Positions 44,511 to 55,563 are shown, counted from the first letter of the stretch. The stretch: DNA of 64,000 nucleotides from Alphaproteobacteria bacterium (GCA_030425925.1 JAUHZO010000003.1:186001-250000), one strand, 5' to 3'. Notes: generated by a model from the letters alone, not told the origin. Numbers and translations are program-made.

Positions 44511-45440
44511 ATGCGCCAGCCTGCCAGCACCAACCAGCGCGTGGTTCTTGTGACCGGCCCGTCCGGGGCCGGCCGGTCCACGGCCATCGATTCGCTGGAG
44601 GATTTCGGGTTTGAAAGCATCGACAACATCCCGCTCAGCCTGATCCCGCGCCTGATCGACGGGGTCGGGCCGCTGCTGCGGCCGCTGGCGCTGGGCATCG
44701 ACGTGCGCAACCGGGATTTCAGCGCCACGGGGCTGCTGGACCTGTACCACCTGCTGGGCGAACGCCCGGGCATCGCCGTCGATCTTCTTTATATCGACTG
44801 CAGCGCCGAGGTGCTGACACGGCGGTATTCGGAAACCCGCCGCCGCCACCCGCTGGCCCCGGATGCTTCGCCGTCATCGGGGATTGCGCGCGAACTGGAA
44901 CTGCTGGGCGACGTGCGGTCCCGCGCCGACATCCTTATCGACACGTCCGACCTGACGGTGCACGACCTGCGGCGCGAGATGAAGGGCTGGTTCGGCCAGA
45001 CCACCGGTCAGCGCATGGCCGTGTCGCTGCACTCCTTTTCGTTCAAGCGCGGCACGCCCCCCGGGCTCGACACCACCTATGACGTGCGCTTTCTGCGCAA
45101 CCCGCATTGGGACCCGTCGCTGCGCGCGATGACCGGGCTGGACGAGGCGGTGGCATCCTATGTCGCCGCCGACCCCCGCCATGCCGGGCTGGTGTCGCGC
45201 GTTGCCGATTACCTTCTGTTCGTGCTTCCGGCCTATGTTGAAGAGGGCAAGGCGCATTTTTCCGTGGGCTTCGGCTGCACCGGCGGCCAGCACCGGTCGG
45301 TCGCGGTGACGCAAACCATGGCGGCCACCCTTGCGCATGCAGGCTGGCAGGTGTCTATTCGACATCGCGAACTGGAGCGGCGCGGCCTTTCTGCCGCGGA
45401 CGCACGGCAAACCGACAAGGCGGGAAGGCTCGGGCAGTGA
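44511..45440 (+). CDS. rapZ: RapZ (YvcJ) family RNase adapter/nucleotide-binding protein
   Basis: A 309-residue protein with an N-terminal kinase-like domain (P-loop GPSGAGRS, 16-23, with Arg where Walker A usually has Lys) and the C-terminal RapZ domain (DTTYDVRFLRNPHW, YLLFVLP, FSVGFGCTGGQHRSV). In enterobacteria RapZ directs RNase E to GlmZ; in this PTS gene block its role is probably signalling. It starts two bases after the hprK stop and overlaps the EIIA gene by GTGA. Confidence 0.92.
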   Translation: MRQPASTNQRVVLVTGPSGAGRSTAIDSLEDFGFESIDNIPLSLIPRLIDGVGPLLRPLALGIDVRNRDFSATGLLDLYHLLGERPGIAVDLLYIDCSAEVLTRRYSETRRRHPLAPDASPSSGIARELELLGDVRSRADILIDTSDLTVHDLRREMKGWFGQTTGQRMAVSLHSFSFKRGTPPGLDTTYDVRFLRNPHWDPSLRAMTGLDEAVASYVAADPRHAGLVSRVADYLLFVLPAYVEEGKAHFSVGFGCTGGQHRSVAVTQTMAATLAHAGWQVSIRHRELERRGLSAADARQTDKAGRLGQ

Positions 45441-45835
45441 TCGGCATCGTGATCGTGGCGCATGGCGGGCTCGCCCGGGAATACCTTGCCGCGGTCGAGC
45501 ATGTCGTGGGCAAGCAGACGGCGATCCTGGCCATCTCGATCGAAGCGGACTGCAACCGGGGCGACAAGCAGGCGGAAATCTGCGCCGCCGCCGACAGTGT
45601 GGACCAGGGTCAGGGCGTGATCGTCGTGACCGACATGTTCGGCGGGTCGCCGTCGAACCTGTCGCTCCGGGCCTGCCGGCCCGAAAACCGCAGGATCCTC
45701 TACGGGGCCAACCTCCCGATGCTGATCAAGTTGGCCAAGAGCCGCGACGTGCCGGTGCCCGAGGCCGCCCGCCGCGCGCTGGAAGCCGGGCGGAAATATA
45801 TTGACAGCCGCAACATAAGCGCCGATCCCTCGTGA
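45437..45835 (+). CDS. PTS system mannose-family EIIA component (regulatory)
   Basis: A 132-residue EIIA-Man-like protein with phospho-acceptor His9 (VIVAHGG) and VVTDMFGGSPSNL. It receives phosphate from HPr. No EIIB or EIIC genes are near, so it serves a regulatory PTS. GTG start inside the rapZ stop. Confidence 0.9.
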   Translation: MIGIVIVAHGGLAREYLAAVEHVVGKQTAILAISIEADCNRGDKQAEICAAADSVDQGQGVIVVTDMFGGSPSNLSLRACRPENRRILYGANLPMLIKLAKSRDVPVPEAARRALEAGRKYIDSRNISADPS

Positions 45836-45860
45836 ATTGGCCGTCACGGAAGAACGGGAC

Positions 45861-46139
45861 ATGACAGACAGCGTCACACGCGTGCTGAAGATCGTGAACG
45901 AAAAGGGACTGCACGCCCGCGCTTCGGCCAGACTGGTCGAGGTGGTCGAGGGATTCGACGCCATGGCCGAGGTGCGCCGCGACGGCATGACCGCATCGGG
46001 CGACAGCATCATGGGGCTTTTGATGTTGGCAGCGGCCAAAGGAACAACTATTGAAGTGCAAACCTCCGGCCCGGATGCACAGGCGCTGGCGGATGCGGTC
46101 GAGACCCTCGTTGCCGACCGTTTCGGAGAAGATTGCTGA
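45861..46139 (+). CDS. ptsH: HPr phosphocarrier protein
   Basis: A 92-residue HPr with active-site His18 (KGLHARASARL) and the regulatory Ser49 (GDSIMGLLML) targeted by HprK. The ATG at 45861 begins MTDSVTRVL. It completes the ChvGI-HprK-RapZ-EIIA-HPr set; EI (ptsP) is not in the window. Confidence 0.93.
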   Translation: MTDSVTRVLKIVNEKGLHARASARLVEVVEGFDAMAEVRRDGMTASGDSIMGLLMLAAAKGTTIEVQTSGPDAQALADAVETLVADRFGEDC

Positions 46140-46159
46140 CCCGGCGGAAAACCGGGCGC

Positions 46160-47071
46160 ATGGAGACGGGACAGACGACACGCATGGTTGAGAGCACACA
46201 GGCGACCACCAGGCACAGACCCGCCCCTCAGGCGTACAAGCCCAGCGACCCGTATGACAAGCGCCGGGTCAGCTATGCCAACACCTTCACCAACCCGTGG
46301 AAGGCCAATTCCATCCGCGCGATGGAGTGGATGACGGGCAAGATCCCGCTGCTGCGCATCGTGCGCCGGTTCGAGCGGCTGGGCTATGTTGAAGGCCAGG
46401 CTTTCTGGACCCAGGCGCTGAACGTCATGGGGATCGACCTGCAGACCCCACAATCGCAGATCGACAACATCCCCAAGGAGGGTCCGGTGGTGGTGGTGGC
46501 GAACCATCCTCACGGGCTGGTGGACGGGATGGTGCTGGCCAGCCTGATCGGCAAGGTGCGCACCGATTACAAGATCCTCACCCGCTCGCTCTTGACCGGC
46601 GTGAAGGAAATCGATCCGTTCATGATCCCCGTGCCCTTCCCGCACGAGGCCGATGCCCGCGAACAGGGGCTGGAGATGCGGGCGCGGGCGATGGACCACC
46701 TCAAGCAGGGCGGGGTGATCGCACTGTTCCCGTCGGGTGTGGTGGCGGCGTCGGAAACCTGGTGGGGGCCGGCGGTCGAGGCCGTCTGGAACCCGTTTAC
46801 GGCGAAGATGATCCAGCGGTCGGGGGCGACGGTGGTGCCGATCTTTTTCCCCGGCCAGAACTCGCGCGCCTACCAGATCGCCAACAAAATCTCGGCCACG
46901 GTGCGCCAGGGGCTGCTGATCCACGAGGTCGTGCATGCCTGCCACCGCCCGCAAAAGCCGGTTGTGGGCCGCGCCCTTTCGCCGGACGACCTGCGCGCGA
47001 TTGCCGGAGGCCAGCGAGAATTCGTCGCCCGCCTGCGCGACCTGACGCTGGCCCTGCGCGAGGCGACCTGA
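46160..47071 (+). CDS. Lysophospholipid acyltransferase family protein
   Basis: A 303-residue PlsC-like protein with block I NHPHGLVDG (His-x4-Asp catalytic motif) and block III LFPSGVVAAS; no strong membrane helices outside the catalytic domain. It would acylate a glycerophospholipid or related acceptor. Start is ATG 46160; ATG 46184 is an alternative. It follows ptsH within 21 bases. Confidence 0.83.
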   Translation: METGQTTRMVESTQATTRHRPAPQAYKPSDPYDKRRVSYANTFTNPWKANSIRAMEWMTGKIPLLRIVRRFERLGYVEGQAFWTQALNVMGIDLQTPQSQIDNIPKEGPVVVVANHPHGLVDGMVLASLIGKVRTDYKILTRSLLTGVKEIDPFMIPVPFPHEADAREQGLEMRARAMDHLKQGGVIALFPSGVVAASETWWGPAVEAVWNPFTAKMIQRSGATVVPIFFPGQNSRAYQIANKISATVRQGLLIHEVVHACHRPQKPVVGRALSPDDLRAIAGGQREFVARLRDLTLALREAT

Positions 47072-47074
47072 CGC

Positions 47075-47950
47075 TTATCGCGTCGGCACCGGCGCCTCGC
47101 CGCGGTAGTCGTAGAAACCGCGGCTGGTCTTGCGGCCCAGCCACCCGGCCTCCACGTATTTCGTGAGCAACGGACAGGGCCGGTACTTGGTATCGGCCAA
47201 ACCGTCATGCAGCACGTTCATGATGGCAAGGCAGGTGTCCAGCCCGATGAAATCCGCCAGTTCCAACGGGCCCATCGGGTGGTTGGTACCCAGCTTCATC
47301 GCCATGTCGATGGAAGTCACATTGCCGACGCCCTCGTACAGCGTATAGACCGCCTCGTTGATCATCGGCATCAGGATGCGGTTGACGATGAAGGCCGGGA
47401 AATCCTCGGCGCTGGCGGCGGTCTTGCCGAGCTTCTCGACCACGGCAAGGCAGGCCTCATAGGTCTCCTGATCGGTGGCGATGCCGCGGATCAGTTCCAC
47501 AAGCTGCATCACTGGCACCGGGTTCATGAAATGAAATCCCATGAACTTTTCGGGCCGGTCGGTGCGCGAGGCCAGCCGCGTGATCGAGATCGACGAGGTG
47601 TTGGAGGTCAGGATGGTGTGCGGCTGCAATTTTGGCACCAGCGCCTCGAAGATCTTGTGCTTGACCGCCTCGTTTTCGGTGGCGGCCTCGATCACCAGAT
47701 CGCTGGCGGCCACCTCGGCCAGATCCAGCGTGGCGCGGATGCGGGCCATGGCGGCGTCGCGGTCGGACTGGCTGACCTTGCCGCGGCTCACCTGCCGGTC
47801 GATATTGCGGGTCACCTGGGCAACGGCCTTGTCCAGCGCCTCCTGGCTGATGTCGTTGAGACAGACGTCATACCCGGCCAGGGCCATCACATGGGCGATT
47901 CCATTGCCCATCTGCCCGGCCCCCACGACACCAACCGATCTGATTTCCAT
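47075..47950 (-). CDS. 3-hydroxybutyryl-CoA dehydrogenase
   Basis: A 291-residue NAD-dependent 3-hydroxyacyl-CoA dehydrogenase: GAGQMGNGIAHV Rossmann motif (11-22), SNTSSISIT, FMGFHFMNPVPVM with the catalytic His, and the C-terminal helical domain with NHPMGPLELADFIGLD. It oxidises (S)-3-hydroxybutyryl-CoA. AGGAGGGCTGGGG precedes the ATG. It shares the neighbourhood with etfAB, a frequent pairing for acyl-CoA oxidation. Confidence 0.92.
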   Translation of the reverse strand: MEIRSVGVVGAGQMGNGIAHVMALAGYDVCLNDISQEALDKAVAQVTRNIDRQVSRGKVSQSDRDAAMARIRATLDLAEVAASDLVIEAATENEAVKHKIFEALVPKLQPHTILTSNTSSISITRLASRTDRPEKFMGFHFMNPVPVMQLVELIRGIATDQETYEACLAVVEKLGKTAASAEDFPAFIVNRILMPMINEAVYTLYEGVGNVTSIDMAMKLGTNHPMGPLELADFIGLDTCLAIMNVLHDGLADTKYRPCPLLTKYVEAGWLGRKTSRGFYDYRGEAPVPTR

Positions 47951-48105
47951 CCCCAGCCCTCCTGCCGCCGTTGCGGGCAAACCATAGGCCCGTGGCAACT
48001 GCGCCTGCAAGGCCAGCCGGGAAAAGTCCTGTCGCTTTTTCACATTAGCGGATTGGCAAGGGTTTTGCCGCAGTTTGACAGAGGGTGAAAAGAAAGGGTG
48101 GCGTG

Positions 48106-48942
48106 ATGACGTACCAGCGCTCCGGTCAGGACCGGCTGGAATACTACCCCTGTCGCTATCAGGGTTCCCGCGTGCTGTTCCGCGGACCCAGGCGCGATCT
48201 TTCGGGGTCTTACATTGCCTATCTGGGCGGGTTGGAAACTTACGGGCGATTTGTCGAAACGCCCTATCCAACCCTTCTGGAACGGCGTCTTGCGGTGGCT
48301 TGTGCGAATTTCGGCGTGGTCAACGCCGGGGTCGACCTGTATTTGCAGGATCCGGCGATCCTCGACCTTGCGGCCGAAGCATCGGCGAAGGTTCTGCAGG
48401 TCATGGGCGCACAGAACATGTCGAACCGGTTCTACCAGGTGCATCCGCGCCGCAATGACCGGTTCCTGCGCGCCTCGGAACGGCTCGAAACCTTGTATCC
48501 CGAGGTGGATTTCACCGATTTCCACTTCAACCGCCATATGCTGGGCCATCTGGCCGGGCTGGCGCCGGACCGGTTCGACGCGGTGGTGGAGGAATTGCAG
48601 CAGGCCTGGATCGCCCGCATGAAGCACCTGCTGACGATCCTGCGCGGCAATGTCGTTCTGTTGTGGTTCTCGCGCCACGACCCGTCGGCGCGGCTGGCCG
48701 CCGAGATCGAGGACGAACCGCTCTTTGTGACCCGCAAGATGCTCCAGACGCTGGAGCCACGGGTCGCTGCCGTGGTCGAGGTTGTGCCGCCGCAGGAGGT
48801 TCTGATGGAGGGCACGGTCGGCATGCATTTTACCGATTACGAAGCCTGCGCCGCCGAGGAACAGATGGGACCCCGTGCGCATGAGCTGGTGGCCAATGCG
48901 CTGGAGGTGCCGCTGCGCAGCCTGGTGCGCGCGCCCAAGTAA
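48106..48942 (+). CDS. DUF6473 family protein
   Basis: A 278-residue soluble protein of a family largely confined to this order: YYPCRYQGSRVLFRGPRR, SYIAYLGGLETYGRFVE, NFGVVNAGVDLYLQDP and VMGAQNMSNRFYQVHPRRND. The GGxETYG and NxGxxNAGVD blocks recall SGNH-type hydrolases, but no reaction is known. Start chosen at ATG 48106; a GTG at 48085 would add seven residues. Confidence 0.75.
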   Translation: MTYQRSGQDRLEYYPCRYQGSRVLFRGPRRDLSGSYIAYLGGLETYGRFVETPYPTLLERRLAVACANFGVVNAGVDLYLQDPAILDLAAEASAKVLQVMGAQNMSNRFYQVHPRRNDRFLRASERLETLYPEVDFTDFHFNRHMLGHLAGLAPDRFDAVVEELQQAWIARMKHLLTILRGNVVLLWFSRHDPSARLAAEIEDEPLFVTRKMLQTLEPRVAAVVEVVPPQEVLMEGTVGMHFTDYEACAAEEQMGPRAHELVANALEVPLRSLVRAPK

Positions 48943-48967
48943 AAGGCCCGCCACCGGGGCGGGCCTT
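48943..48967. terminator. Bidirectional terminator, DUF6473 gene and etfA
   Basis: AAGGCCCGCC (48943-48952) pairs with GGCGGGCCTT (48958-48967) perfectly; read on the minus strand the stem is followed by TTTT, so it can terminate etfA transcripts. Confidence 0.65.
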
Positions 48968-48977
48968 GGGGTATCGC

Positions 48978-49003
48978 GTAGGGCGGGGTTTACCCCGCCG
49001 CAG
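48978..49003. repeat. GGCGGGG-TTTA-CCCCGCC palindromic repeat (inverted copy)
   Basis: The reverse complement of the element at 7484-7509, including its CTAC/GTGC-like flanks. It sits directly after the etfA stop on the minus strand. Confidence 0.75.
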
Positions 49004-49004
49004 C

Positions 49005-49931
49005 TTACAGCTTGTCGGTCAGTTCCGGCACGGCCTGGAACAGGTCGGCGACAAGGCCGAAATCTGCCACCTGGAAGATCGGGGCCTCTTCGTCCTTGTT
49101 GATCGCGACGATCACCTTGGAGTCCTTCATGCCGGCAAGGTGCTGGATCGCGCCCGAGATGCCGACGGCCACGTACAGATCCGGGGCCACAACCTTGCCG
49201 GTCTGGCCCACCTGCCAGTCGTTCGGGGCAAAACCCGAATCGACCGCGGCGCGCGACGCACCCACGGCGGCACCCAGCTTGTCGGCCAGCTTTTCGATCA
49301 GCGCAAAATCGTCCTGCGAGCCCACGCCGCGCCCGCCCGAGACCACGACACCCGCCGAGGTCAGTTCGGGACGGTCGCTTGCCGCCACCTTGTCCTCGAC
49401 CCATTCCGACAGCGCCGGATCGGCGGCGGCGGCGATGGTCTCGACCGGGGCCGTGCCGTCCACGGCGGCGGCGTCAAAGGTCGAGGTCCGCACGGACAGC
49501 ACCTTGGTGGCGTCCGAAGACTTCACCGTCTGGATCGCGTTGCCGGCATAGATCGGACGCTCGAACGTGTCGGCATCCACCACGGCGGTCACGTCGGTGA
49601 TCACCATCACGTCCAGCAGCGCCGCAACGCGCGGCAGGATGTTCTTGGCGTCGGTGGTCGCCGGGGCGACGATGTGGCTGAATTCGCCCGCAAGGCTGAC
49701 GATCAGGTCGGACACCGGCTCGGCCAGGCGATGGCCGTAAAGATCGTTCTCGGCGCACAGCACCTTGGCGACACCGGCAATCTTGGCAGCTTCGGCAGCG
49801 GCGCCAGAGCAGCTTGCCCCGGCACACAGGACCGTCACGTCCCCCAGCTGCGCCGCGGCGGTGACCGCCTTGGCGGTGGCATCGACGGCAAGCACGCCGT
49901 CCGTGATTTCGGCAATCAGCAGAACAGCCAT
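49005..49931 (-). CDS. etfA: Electron transfer flavoprotein alpha subunit
   Basis: A 308-residue ETF alpha subunit with the C-terminal FAD-binding signature: [41 protein letters not shown] and [16 protein letters not shown]. It passes electrons from acyl-CoA and other dehydrogenases to ETF:quinone oxidoreductase. Its ATG shares one base with the etfB stop. Confidence 0.96.
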   Translation of the reverse strand: MAVLLIAEITDGVLAVDATAKAVTAAAQLGDVTVLCAGASCSGAAAEAAKIAGVAKVLCAENDLYGHRLAEPVSDLIVSLAGEFSHIVAPATTDAKNILPRVAALLDVMVITDVTAVVDADTFERPIYAGNAIQTVKSSDATKVLSVRTSTFDAAAVDGTAPVETIAAAADPALSEWVEDKVAASDRPELTSAGVVVSGGRGVGSQDDFALIEKLADKLGAAVGASRAAVDSGFAPNDWQVGQTGKVVAPDLYVAVGISGAIQHLAGMKDSKVIVAINKDEEAPIFQVADFGLVADLFQAVPELTDKL

Positions 49932-50689
49932 TACAGGGCCCCCACTTCTTTCAGTTTCGCCACCAGCTCGTCGACCGAGCCCACCTTGATCCCGGCTGCC
50001 CGCGCCTCGGGTTCGCCGGTCTTGACGATTTCCAGCCGCGGCGTCACGTCGACACCCAGATCGGCGGCGGTCTTTTCGTCCAGCGGCTTTTTCTTGGCCT
50101 TCATGATGTTCGGCAGCGAGGCATAGCGCGGCTCGTTCAGGCGCAGGTCGGTCGAGATGACGGTGGGCATCCTGACCTTGACGGTCTGCAGCCCGCCATC
50201 CACCTCGCGGGTGACCACCGCGTGATCGCCCTCGATATCGACCTTGTTGGCGTACATGGCCTGCGACCAGCCCAACAGCGCCGACAGCATCTGTCCGGTG
50301 GCGTTCATGTCGTTGTCGATGGCCTGCTTGCCGCACAGCACGAGGCCCGGCTGTTCCTCTTCGACCACCTTGGCCAGGATCTTGGCCACGGCCAGCGGCT
50401 CGATATCCTGATGCACGTCGTCGGCGGCCACCACCAGGATGGCGCGGTCGGCCCCCATGGCAAGCGCGGTGCGCAGGGTTTCCTGGCTTTGCTTGACGCC
50501 GATGGACACGGCCACCACCTCGTCGGCCTTGCCGGCTTCCTTCAGGCGGATCGCCTCTTCGACGGCGATCTCGTCGAACGGGTTCATCGACATCTTGACA
50601 TTGGCGAGATCGACACCGCTCCCATCCGCCTTCACACGGACCTTCACGTTGTAGTCGATCACGCGCTTGACAGGCACCAGTACCTTCAT
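49931..50689 (-). CDS. etfB: Electron transfer flavoprotein beta subunit
   Basis: A 252-residue ETF beta subunit: [55 protein letters not shown] and the C-terminal [20 protein letters not shown] recognition loop. It binds AMP and partner dehydrogenases. First gene of etfBA. Confidence 0.96.
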   Translation of the reverse strand: MKVLVPVKRVIDYNVKVRVKADGSGVDLANVKMSMNPFDEIAVEEAIRLKEAGKADEVVAVSIGVKQSQETLRTALAMGADRAILVVAADDVHQDIEPLAVAKILAKVVEEEQPGLVLCGKQAIDNDMNATGQMLSALLGWSQAMYANKVDIEGDHAVVTREVDGGLQTVKVRMPTVISTDLRLNEPRYASLPNIMKAKKKPLDEKTAADLGVDVTPRLEIVKTGEPEARAAGIKVGSVDELVAKLKEVGAL

Positions 50690-50835
50690 TTGCGTGTCTC
50701 TCCTCGGGTTGGACGCGATGCCGGGCGGCACCGATTGCTGGTCTTGACGGGTGTCTTAGCGCGGCGACCCCGGGGGAAACAGGGCAAAATCGTCACGTTA
50801 GCGCTTAACGACGTCGCGTTTTGCCGCGCCCCGGC

Positions 50836-51945
50836 TCAGCGACAGATGCGCTGCAGCGCCTGCCATTCGGCCGGACCAAGCACCGGGCGCGGCTGGAACC
50901 CGTCCGGAACCGCGGCGCGCGCCGCCTCGATCCGGTCGCCAAGGCGGGGATGCGACATGAAATGCGCCACAAACCCTTCGGCATCGCCGCCCATGGCGCG
51001 AAACCGCTCGAACATCTCGGCCAGCGCCGCAGGCGCGATCTGGGCGCGGATCATCATCTCGTGGGCAAAGACATCCGCCGCGGCCTCGGCCTCCTGGCTG
51101 TATTGCGCCTCGATCAGCCGTTCGGCCAGCAGCAGCACGAGGGTCCCGCCGGCAAAATCGCCAAAGAGCAGCCCCAGCACACCGATGGACCCGGCCGAGC
51201 GCAGCGCGTGCCGGGTGGGATCGCGGCTGACCACATGGCCAATTTCATGCGCAAAGACCGCAGCCACCTCTTCGGCGGATCCGGCCTTGTCGATCAGGCC
51301 GCGGAAAAAGACGATATTGCCGCCGGGCAGGGCAAAGGCGTTGACCATGGGGTGGTCCAGAACGTGTACGGTCAGGTCGACCGGCAGGTCCTGCGCTTCG
51401 GTCAACCGCGCCTGCATCGTCTCCAGCGCGGCGCGGCCCTCCGTGCCGGAACAGCTGGGCACCGGACGCAGCCCGGTTTCGTCCAGCGCGCCGCGAATCT
51501 GCTCCAGCGTGACCTCGCCCAGCGCAGCTTCGCCTTCGGGCGGGATGAATCCGGCCAGCTGGTCCGCCATCACCGGCACAAGCACGAAGATGATCAGCGC
51601 AACGGAGGCCACCGCCGCCACCGCCCAGGCCGCCAGCCGCCCGCGACGCGCCACCGGGGCAGAGCGTGTGCGGTTGGGCAGCCGCGGGACCAGCGCGCGG
51701 TCGGGCAGGATCAGGCGCTGTACCGGATCCCCCTTCAGGCGCAGCACCAGCAAATCGCCGCCGGCCTGGTCGGGCACCTCGCGGATGTCGTCCAGCGGCC
51801 AGTCGATCCCGTCACCCACCAGCACCTTGCGTGTCTCGTCGATGCCCAGCACCACGCCACGTGGCGCCGCGCTTTGCCCGTCGAGATAGCTGGCGGTCGA
51901 GCGGAACGCCGCAGGACGCGCCCCCACGCGCAGAACCGTGCTCAT
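50836..51945 (-). CDS. M48-family membrane metalloprotease
   Basis: A 369-residue protein: cytoplasmic N-terminal domain (about 1-100), one helix (about 104-126) and an extracytoplasmic M48 protease domain with HEIGH (233-237) and the third Zn ligand in SQEAEAAAD. Related to HtpX/BepA-type quality-control proteases. It overlaps the DUF898 gene by ATGA, so the two membrane proteins are co-translated. Confidence 0.88.
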   Translation of the reverse strand: MSTVLRVGARPAAFRSTASYLDGQSAAPRGVVLGIDETRKVLVGDGIDWPLDDIREVPDQAGGDLLVLRLKGDPVQRLILPDRALVPRLPNRTRSAPVARRGRLAAWAVAAVASVALIIFVLVPVMADQLAGFIPPEGEAALGEVTLEQIRGALDETGLRPVPSCSGTEGRAALETMQARLTEAQDLPVDLTVHVLDHPMVNAFALPGGNIVFFRGLIDKAGSAEEVAAVFAHEIGHVVSRDPTRHALRSAGSIGVLGLLFGDFAGGTLVLLLAERLIEAQYSQEAEAAADVFAHEMMIRAQIAPAALAEMFERFRAMGGDAEGFVAHFMSHPRLGDRIEAARAAVPDGFQPRPVLGPAEWQALQRICR

Positions 51946-53294
51946 AGCGAAGCCCCCACATCCAGCGCCTCGGCAAAGCCTTCGGCCTCGGCATGTTCAT
52001 CCCGCGGGCGTTGCCGGATGCCGCGCAGCCCGGCATGGCCCGTCACCGTCAGCCCCCGGGCATAGTGGCGAAAGATCGGCATCGTCACCAGCGCATGGGT
52101 CAGCGCCGACCACAGCAGGAAGATGCAGAAATACAGCCCCGCGCTGATCGCCACCAGCACCCAGCGCTCCAGCCCGCTGAGGTCCACCGGCAGGTCCTCT
52201 AGCCCCAGTTCGACCAGCGTTTCGGTGGATTGCACCGCCAGGATCAGCCCGCCCAGAACACCGGCGGGCAGCGACACGACAATCAGCGCCAGCAGGTAGC
52301 CAAAGAACAGGATCCATGTCACGCGCAGCGGCGCGGCCTCCAGCCGCAGGCCCGTGTCCTTCAACGTCTTGGTGGCGGTCAGCCGGCGCAGGCTGTCGAC
52401 GCGGTAATACACCAGGCCGAAAAGCGCGATCAGCGCCGCCACCAGCGCAAGTGGCACCGCCTGCAGGTACCGCTCGGCCAGGGCCAGCCCGCCTGCGGCC
52501 AGCCCCAGCGCCGCCGCCACGAACAACCAGCGCATGGAGCCGTAGAGCATCGTCCAGCGACCGCCCTGCGACATCCGCGCATCGCCAAAGAAGGTGCGGT
52601 TGGTGCGGTAGGCTTCGAGCTTGTAGGTCATCAGCGGCCATAGCAGCCCGCCCGAGACCAGCGTCAAAGCCCAGTACCAAAGCGCGCGCAGGGCATAGCC
52701 CCAGGCCCCCGGCTCCAGCCCGAAGCGCAGGCCGCGCCAGCGGGTGCGGGCCAGCACGTAGCGCCGCGCGCGGTATTGCGCGTAAAACCAGATCGGGATC
52801 ACGCCGACGAGGCTGGCAAGGTAGGCGACGCTATTGCCCTGGAACAGCGAGAAGCTGGCGAACATCAAGAGCAGGTTCACGATCCCGATGTAAAACGCCA
52901 GGATAACCACGGCGATCAGGAAGCCCAGCAGCTTTTCATACGGGTCGCCCACATATTCCAGCGGATGCCCGCCCACGCGCACGCCGGACCAGTACCAGCG
53001 GCGCAGGCGCGTCTTCATCCAGAACCGGTACAGCCCCAGCGTCAGCACGGTCAGCACACCGGTCTTGAGTGCCAGCCAGAACAGCGGGCCGCGCGTGCCG
53101 ACAAATAGCGTGGCCAGCGTGTCGGGGGCAACCTGGTCAGGTGAACCGGTTGTCCCTTGGGAAGCCGCGCGGGGCCATGCGTCCGGTGCCGGCGCGCTTG
53201 GCCCGCCACTCGCCAAGATCGGACTCGGTCCTTGTCCGCCCGGCAGGATCGCGCCAGGAGAGGCCTTCGCCCAGGGTGAAGGTGGTCGCGTCAC
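51942..53294 (-). CDS. DUF898 (YjgN-like) multi-pass membrane protein, start uncertain
   Basis: A polytopic membrane protein with the YjgN/DUF898 pattern: [53 protein letters not shown] and later [14 protein letters not shown]. Function unknown. The only standard in-frame start is a GTG at 53294, which would overlap parC by 158 bases and add a Pro/Ala-rich leader that looks like parC read out of frame. Homology begins at about 53120; a non-standard start there (for example CTG) is possible. Confidence 0.8.
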   Translation of the reverse strand: MTRPPSPWAKASPGAILPGGQGPSPILASGGPSAPAPDAWPRAASQGTTGSPDQVAPDTLATLFVGTRGPLFWLALKTGVLTVLTLGLYRFWMKTRLRRWYWSGVRVGGHPLEYVGDPYEKLLGFLIAVVILAFYIGIVNLLLMFASFSLFQGNSVAYLASLVGVIPIWFYAQYRARRYVLARTRWRGLRFGLEPGAWGYALRALWYWALTLVSGGLLWPLMTYKLEAYRTNRTFFGDARMSQGGRWTMLYGSMRWLFVAAALGLAAGGLALAERYLQAVPLALVAALIALFGLVYYRVDSLRRLTATKTLKDTGLRLEAAPLRVTWILFFGYLLALIVVSLPAGVLGGLILAVQSTETLVELGLEDLPVDLSGLERWVLVAISAGLYFCIFLLWSALTHALVTMPIFRHYARGLTVTGHAGLRGIRQRPRDEHAEAEGFAEALDVGASL

Positions 53295-55563
53295 TCAGAC
53301 CCCCATCCTTGTACTTTTGCAGCCTTACCCCCTTGCCTCGCCCCATCTCGGGCAGCTCGTCAAGCAGGAAGACCAGCACCTTGCGGTTTTCTCCCACAAC
53401 CGCGACCGCATCGCCAGTGACAGGTTTGCAAAGCCGCGCCTTGACCGGCGCACGGACGTTCAGCACCTGCTTGCCGGCGCGGGTCTGGGCCACCACCTCG
53501 TCTTCGGGCACGATGAACCCGTCTCCGGCGCTGGAGGCCACCAGCAGCCTGCGCCCGGGCTGGTGGATGAACAGATCGACGATCTCGGCCTCGTTGGGCA
53601 GGTCGACCATGATCCGCACCGGCTCACCCATGCCGCGCCCGCCGGGCAGCGCGCTGGCCTGCAAGGTGTAGAACCGCCCGTTTGATCCGAAGATCAGCAG
53701 CTTGTCGGTGGTTTCGGCATGGAAGATGAAGCGCGGGCCATCGCCATCCTTGAACTTCAACTCGCGGTCCAGCGCGATATGGCCGGTCATGGCGCGGATC
53801 CAGCCCATTTGCGAGCAGACCACGGTGATCGGCTCGCGCTCGATCATCGCTTCCAGCGGCACCTCTTCGGCGTCCACCGCGTCGGCAAAAGTCGTGCGGC
53901 GCGCACCGCCGCTGTAATCCTTGCCGAACTTCTTGCGCACCTCGCGCAACTCTTCGGCGATGCGCTTCCATTGCAGGTCTTCGCTGTCCAGAAGGTCCGT
54001 CAGGTCGGCGCGTTCGGACATCAGCTTGTCCTGCTCGGATTTCAGCTCCAGCTCTTCAAGACGACGGAGCGAGCGCAGGCGCATGTTCAGGATCGCCTCG
54101 GCCTGCACGTCCGAAAGGCCGTCTTCGCGGCCAAGGTAGCGCTGCGGCACACCGGCGGGTGCGCCGTCCTCCTCGGCCAGAACGCCGGTCAGGTCGGCAT
54201 TCGGGTCCGCCACCAGTTGCAGCGAGGCCATGTCCACCCCCAGCAGGGGCGAGACATACTGGGCTTCGGACATCGCCCGCGCGATGCCCGCCTGATGGGT
54301 CCGCGACCAGTCCTCGTACATCAGCGCGGCCTTGGGATCGTCGTCGTAGCGGATGATCTCGATCACCCGGTCAAGGTTCAGGAAAGCCACCATCAGCCCT
54401 TCGAGCACCTCGAGCCGCGCGTCGATCCGGCGCAACCGGTGGCGCGCACGGCGGATCAGCACGTCGCGGCGGAAGTCGAGAAAGGCGCGCAGCACCTCCT
54501 TCATCGAGCAGACCTTGGGCGTGACCCCGTCGATCAGAACGTTCATGTTGAGCGAGAACCGGATCTCGAGATCCGAATTGCGGAACAGCATCGCCATCAG
54601 CGTGTCGGGATCGACCGTGCGGCTGCGCGGCTCCAGCACCATGCGGACATCCTCGGCGGATTCGTCCCGCACATCGGCGAGGATCGGCACCTTCTTGGTC
54701 TGGATCAGTTCGGCGATGCGTTCGACCAGCTTGGATTTCTGCACCTGGTAGGGAATCTCGGTGACGACCACCTGCCATTGCCCGCGGCCGAGATCCTCGA
54801 CCTCCCACCGCGCGCGCAGGCGGATCGCGCCGCGCCCGGTGGCATAGGCCTGCGCGATGTTTTCGCGCGCCTCCGCGATCACGCCGCCGGTGGGGAAATC
54901 GGGGCCGGGCACGAAGTCCAGGAGCTTTTCGTCGCTGGCACCGGGGGACTTGATCAGGTGCAGGCAGGCCTCGATCAGCTCGCCGATATTGTGCGGCGGG
55001 ATGTTCGTCGCCATCCCGACGGCAATCCCGCTGGAGCCATTGGCCAAGAGGTTCGGGTACGACGCCGGAAGCACCACGGGCTCCATCAACCGGCCATCGT
55101 AGTTGGGGCGGAAGTCGACCGAATCCTCGTCCAGCCCCTGCAACAGCGCCTCGGACATCACCGTCAGTCGCGCTTCGGTATAGCGCGAGGCGGCCGGGTT
55201 ATCCCCGTCGATATTGCCAAAGTTGCCCTGCCCGTCCACCAGCGGGTAGCGGATGGTGAAATCCTGCGCGAGCCGCGCCATCGCGTCGTAGATCGCGCCG
55301 TCGCCATGGGGATGGAAATCCCCCATCGTGTCGCCGCTGATCTTGGCCGATTTCAGGAACCCCCCCGTCGGGGTCAGCCGCAACCGTCGCATGGCGTAAA
55401 GAATGCGGCGGTGCACCGGTTTCAGACCGTCCCGCGCATCGGGCAGCGCGCGGTGCATGATGGTGGACAGCGCATAGGTCAGATAACGCTCGCCAATCGC
55501 GCGCCGCAGCGGCTCTGCCACATCCCGAGGGTTCATGTTGGGGTCGAACGCGTCATCATCCAT
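53137..55563 (-). CDS. parC: DNA topoisomerase IV subunit A
   Basis: An 808-residue type IIA topoisomerase A subunit with catalytic Tyr128 ([10 protein letters not shown]), [11 protein letters not shown] and [12 protein letters not shown] in the breakage-reunion domain, the long coiled segment [22 protein letters not shown] and a C-terminal beta-propeller. It decatenates chromosomes with ParE. Single copy here; the start [15 protein letters not shown] is supported by context. Confidence 0.96.
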   Translation of the reverse strand: MDDDAFDPNMNPRDVAEPLRRAIGERYLTYALSTIMHRALPDARDGLKPVHRRILYAMRRLRLTPTGGFLKSAKISGDTMGDFHPHGDGAIYDAMARLAQDFTIRYPLVDGQGNFGNIDGDNPAASRYTEARLTVMSEALLQGLDEDSVDFRPNYDGRLMEPVVLPASYPNLLANGSSGIAVGMATNIPPHNIGELIEACLHLIKSPGASDEKLLDFVPGPDFPTGGVIAEARENIAQAYATGRGAIRLRARWEVEDLGRGQWQVVVTEIPYQVQKSKLVERIAELIQTKKVPILADVRDESAEDVRMVLEPRSRTVDPDTLMAMLFRNSDLEIRFSLNMNVLIDGVTPKVCSMKEVLRAFLDFRRDVLIRRARHRLRRIDARLEVLEGLMVAFLNLDRVIEIIRYDDDPKAALMYEDWSRTHQAGIARAMSEAQYVSPLLGVDMASLQLVADPNADLTGVLAEEDGAPAGVPQRYLGREDGLSDVQAEAILNMRLRSLRRLEELELKSEQDKLMSERADLTDLLDSEDLQWKRIAEELREVRKKFGKDYSGGARRTTFADAVDAEEVPLEAMIEREPITVVCSQMGWIRAMTGHIALDRELKFKDGDGPRFIFHAETTDKLLIFGSNGRFYTLQASALPGGRGMGEPVRIMVDLPNEAEIVDLFIHQPGRRLLVASSAGDGFIVPEDEVVAQTRAGKQVLNVRAPVKARLCKPVTGDAVAVVGENRKVLVFLLDELPEMGRGKGVRLQKYKDGGLSDATTFTLGEGLSWRDPAGRTRTESDLGEWRAKRAGTGRMAPRGFPRDNRFT

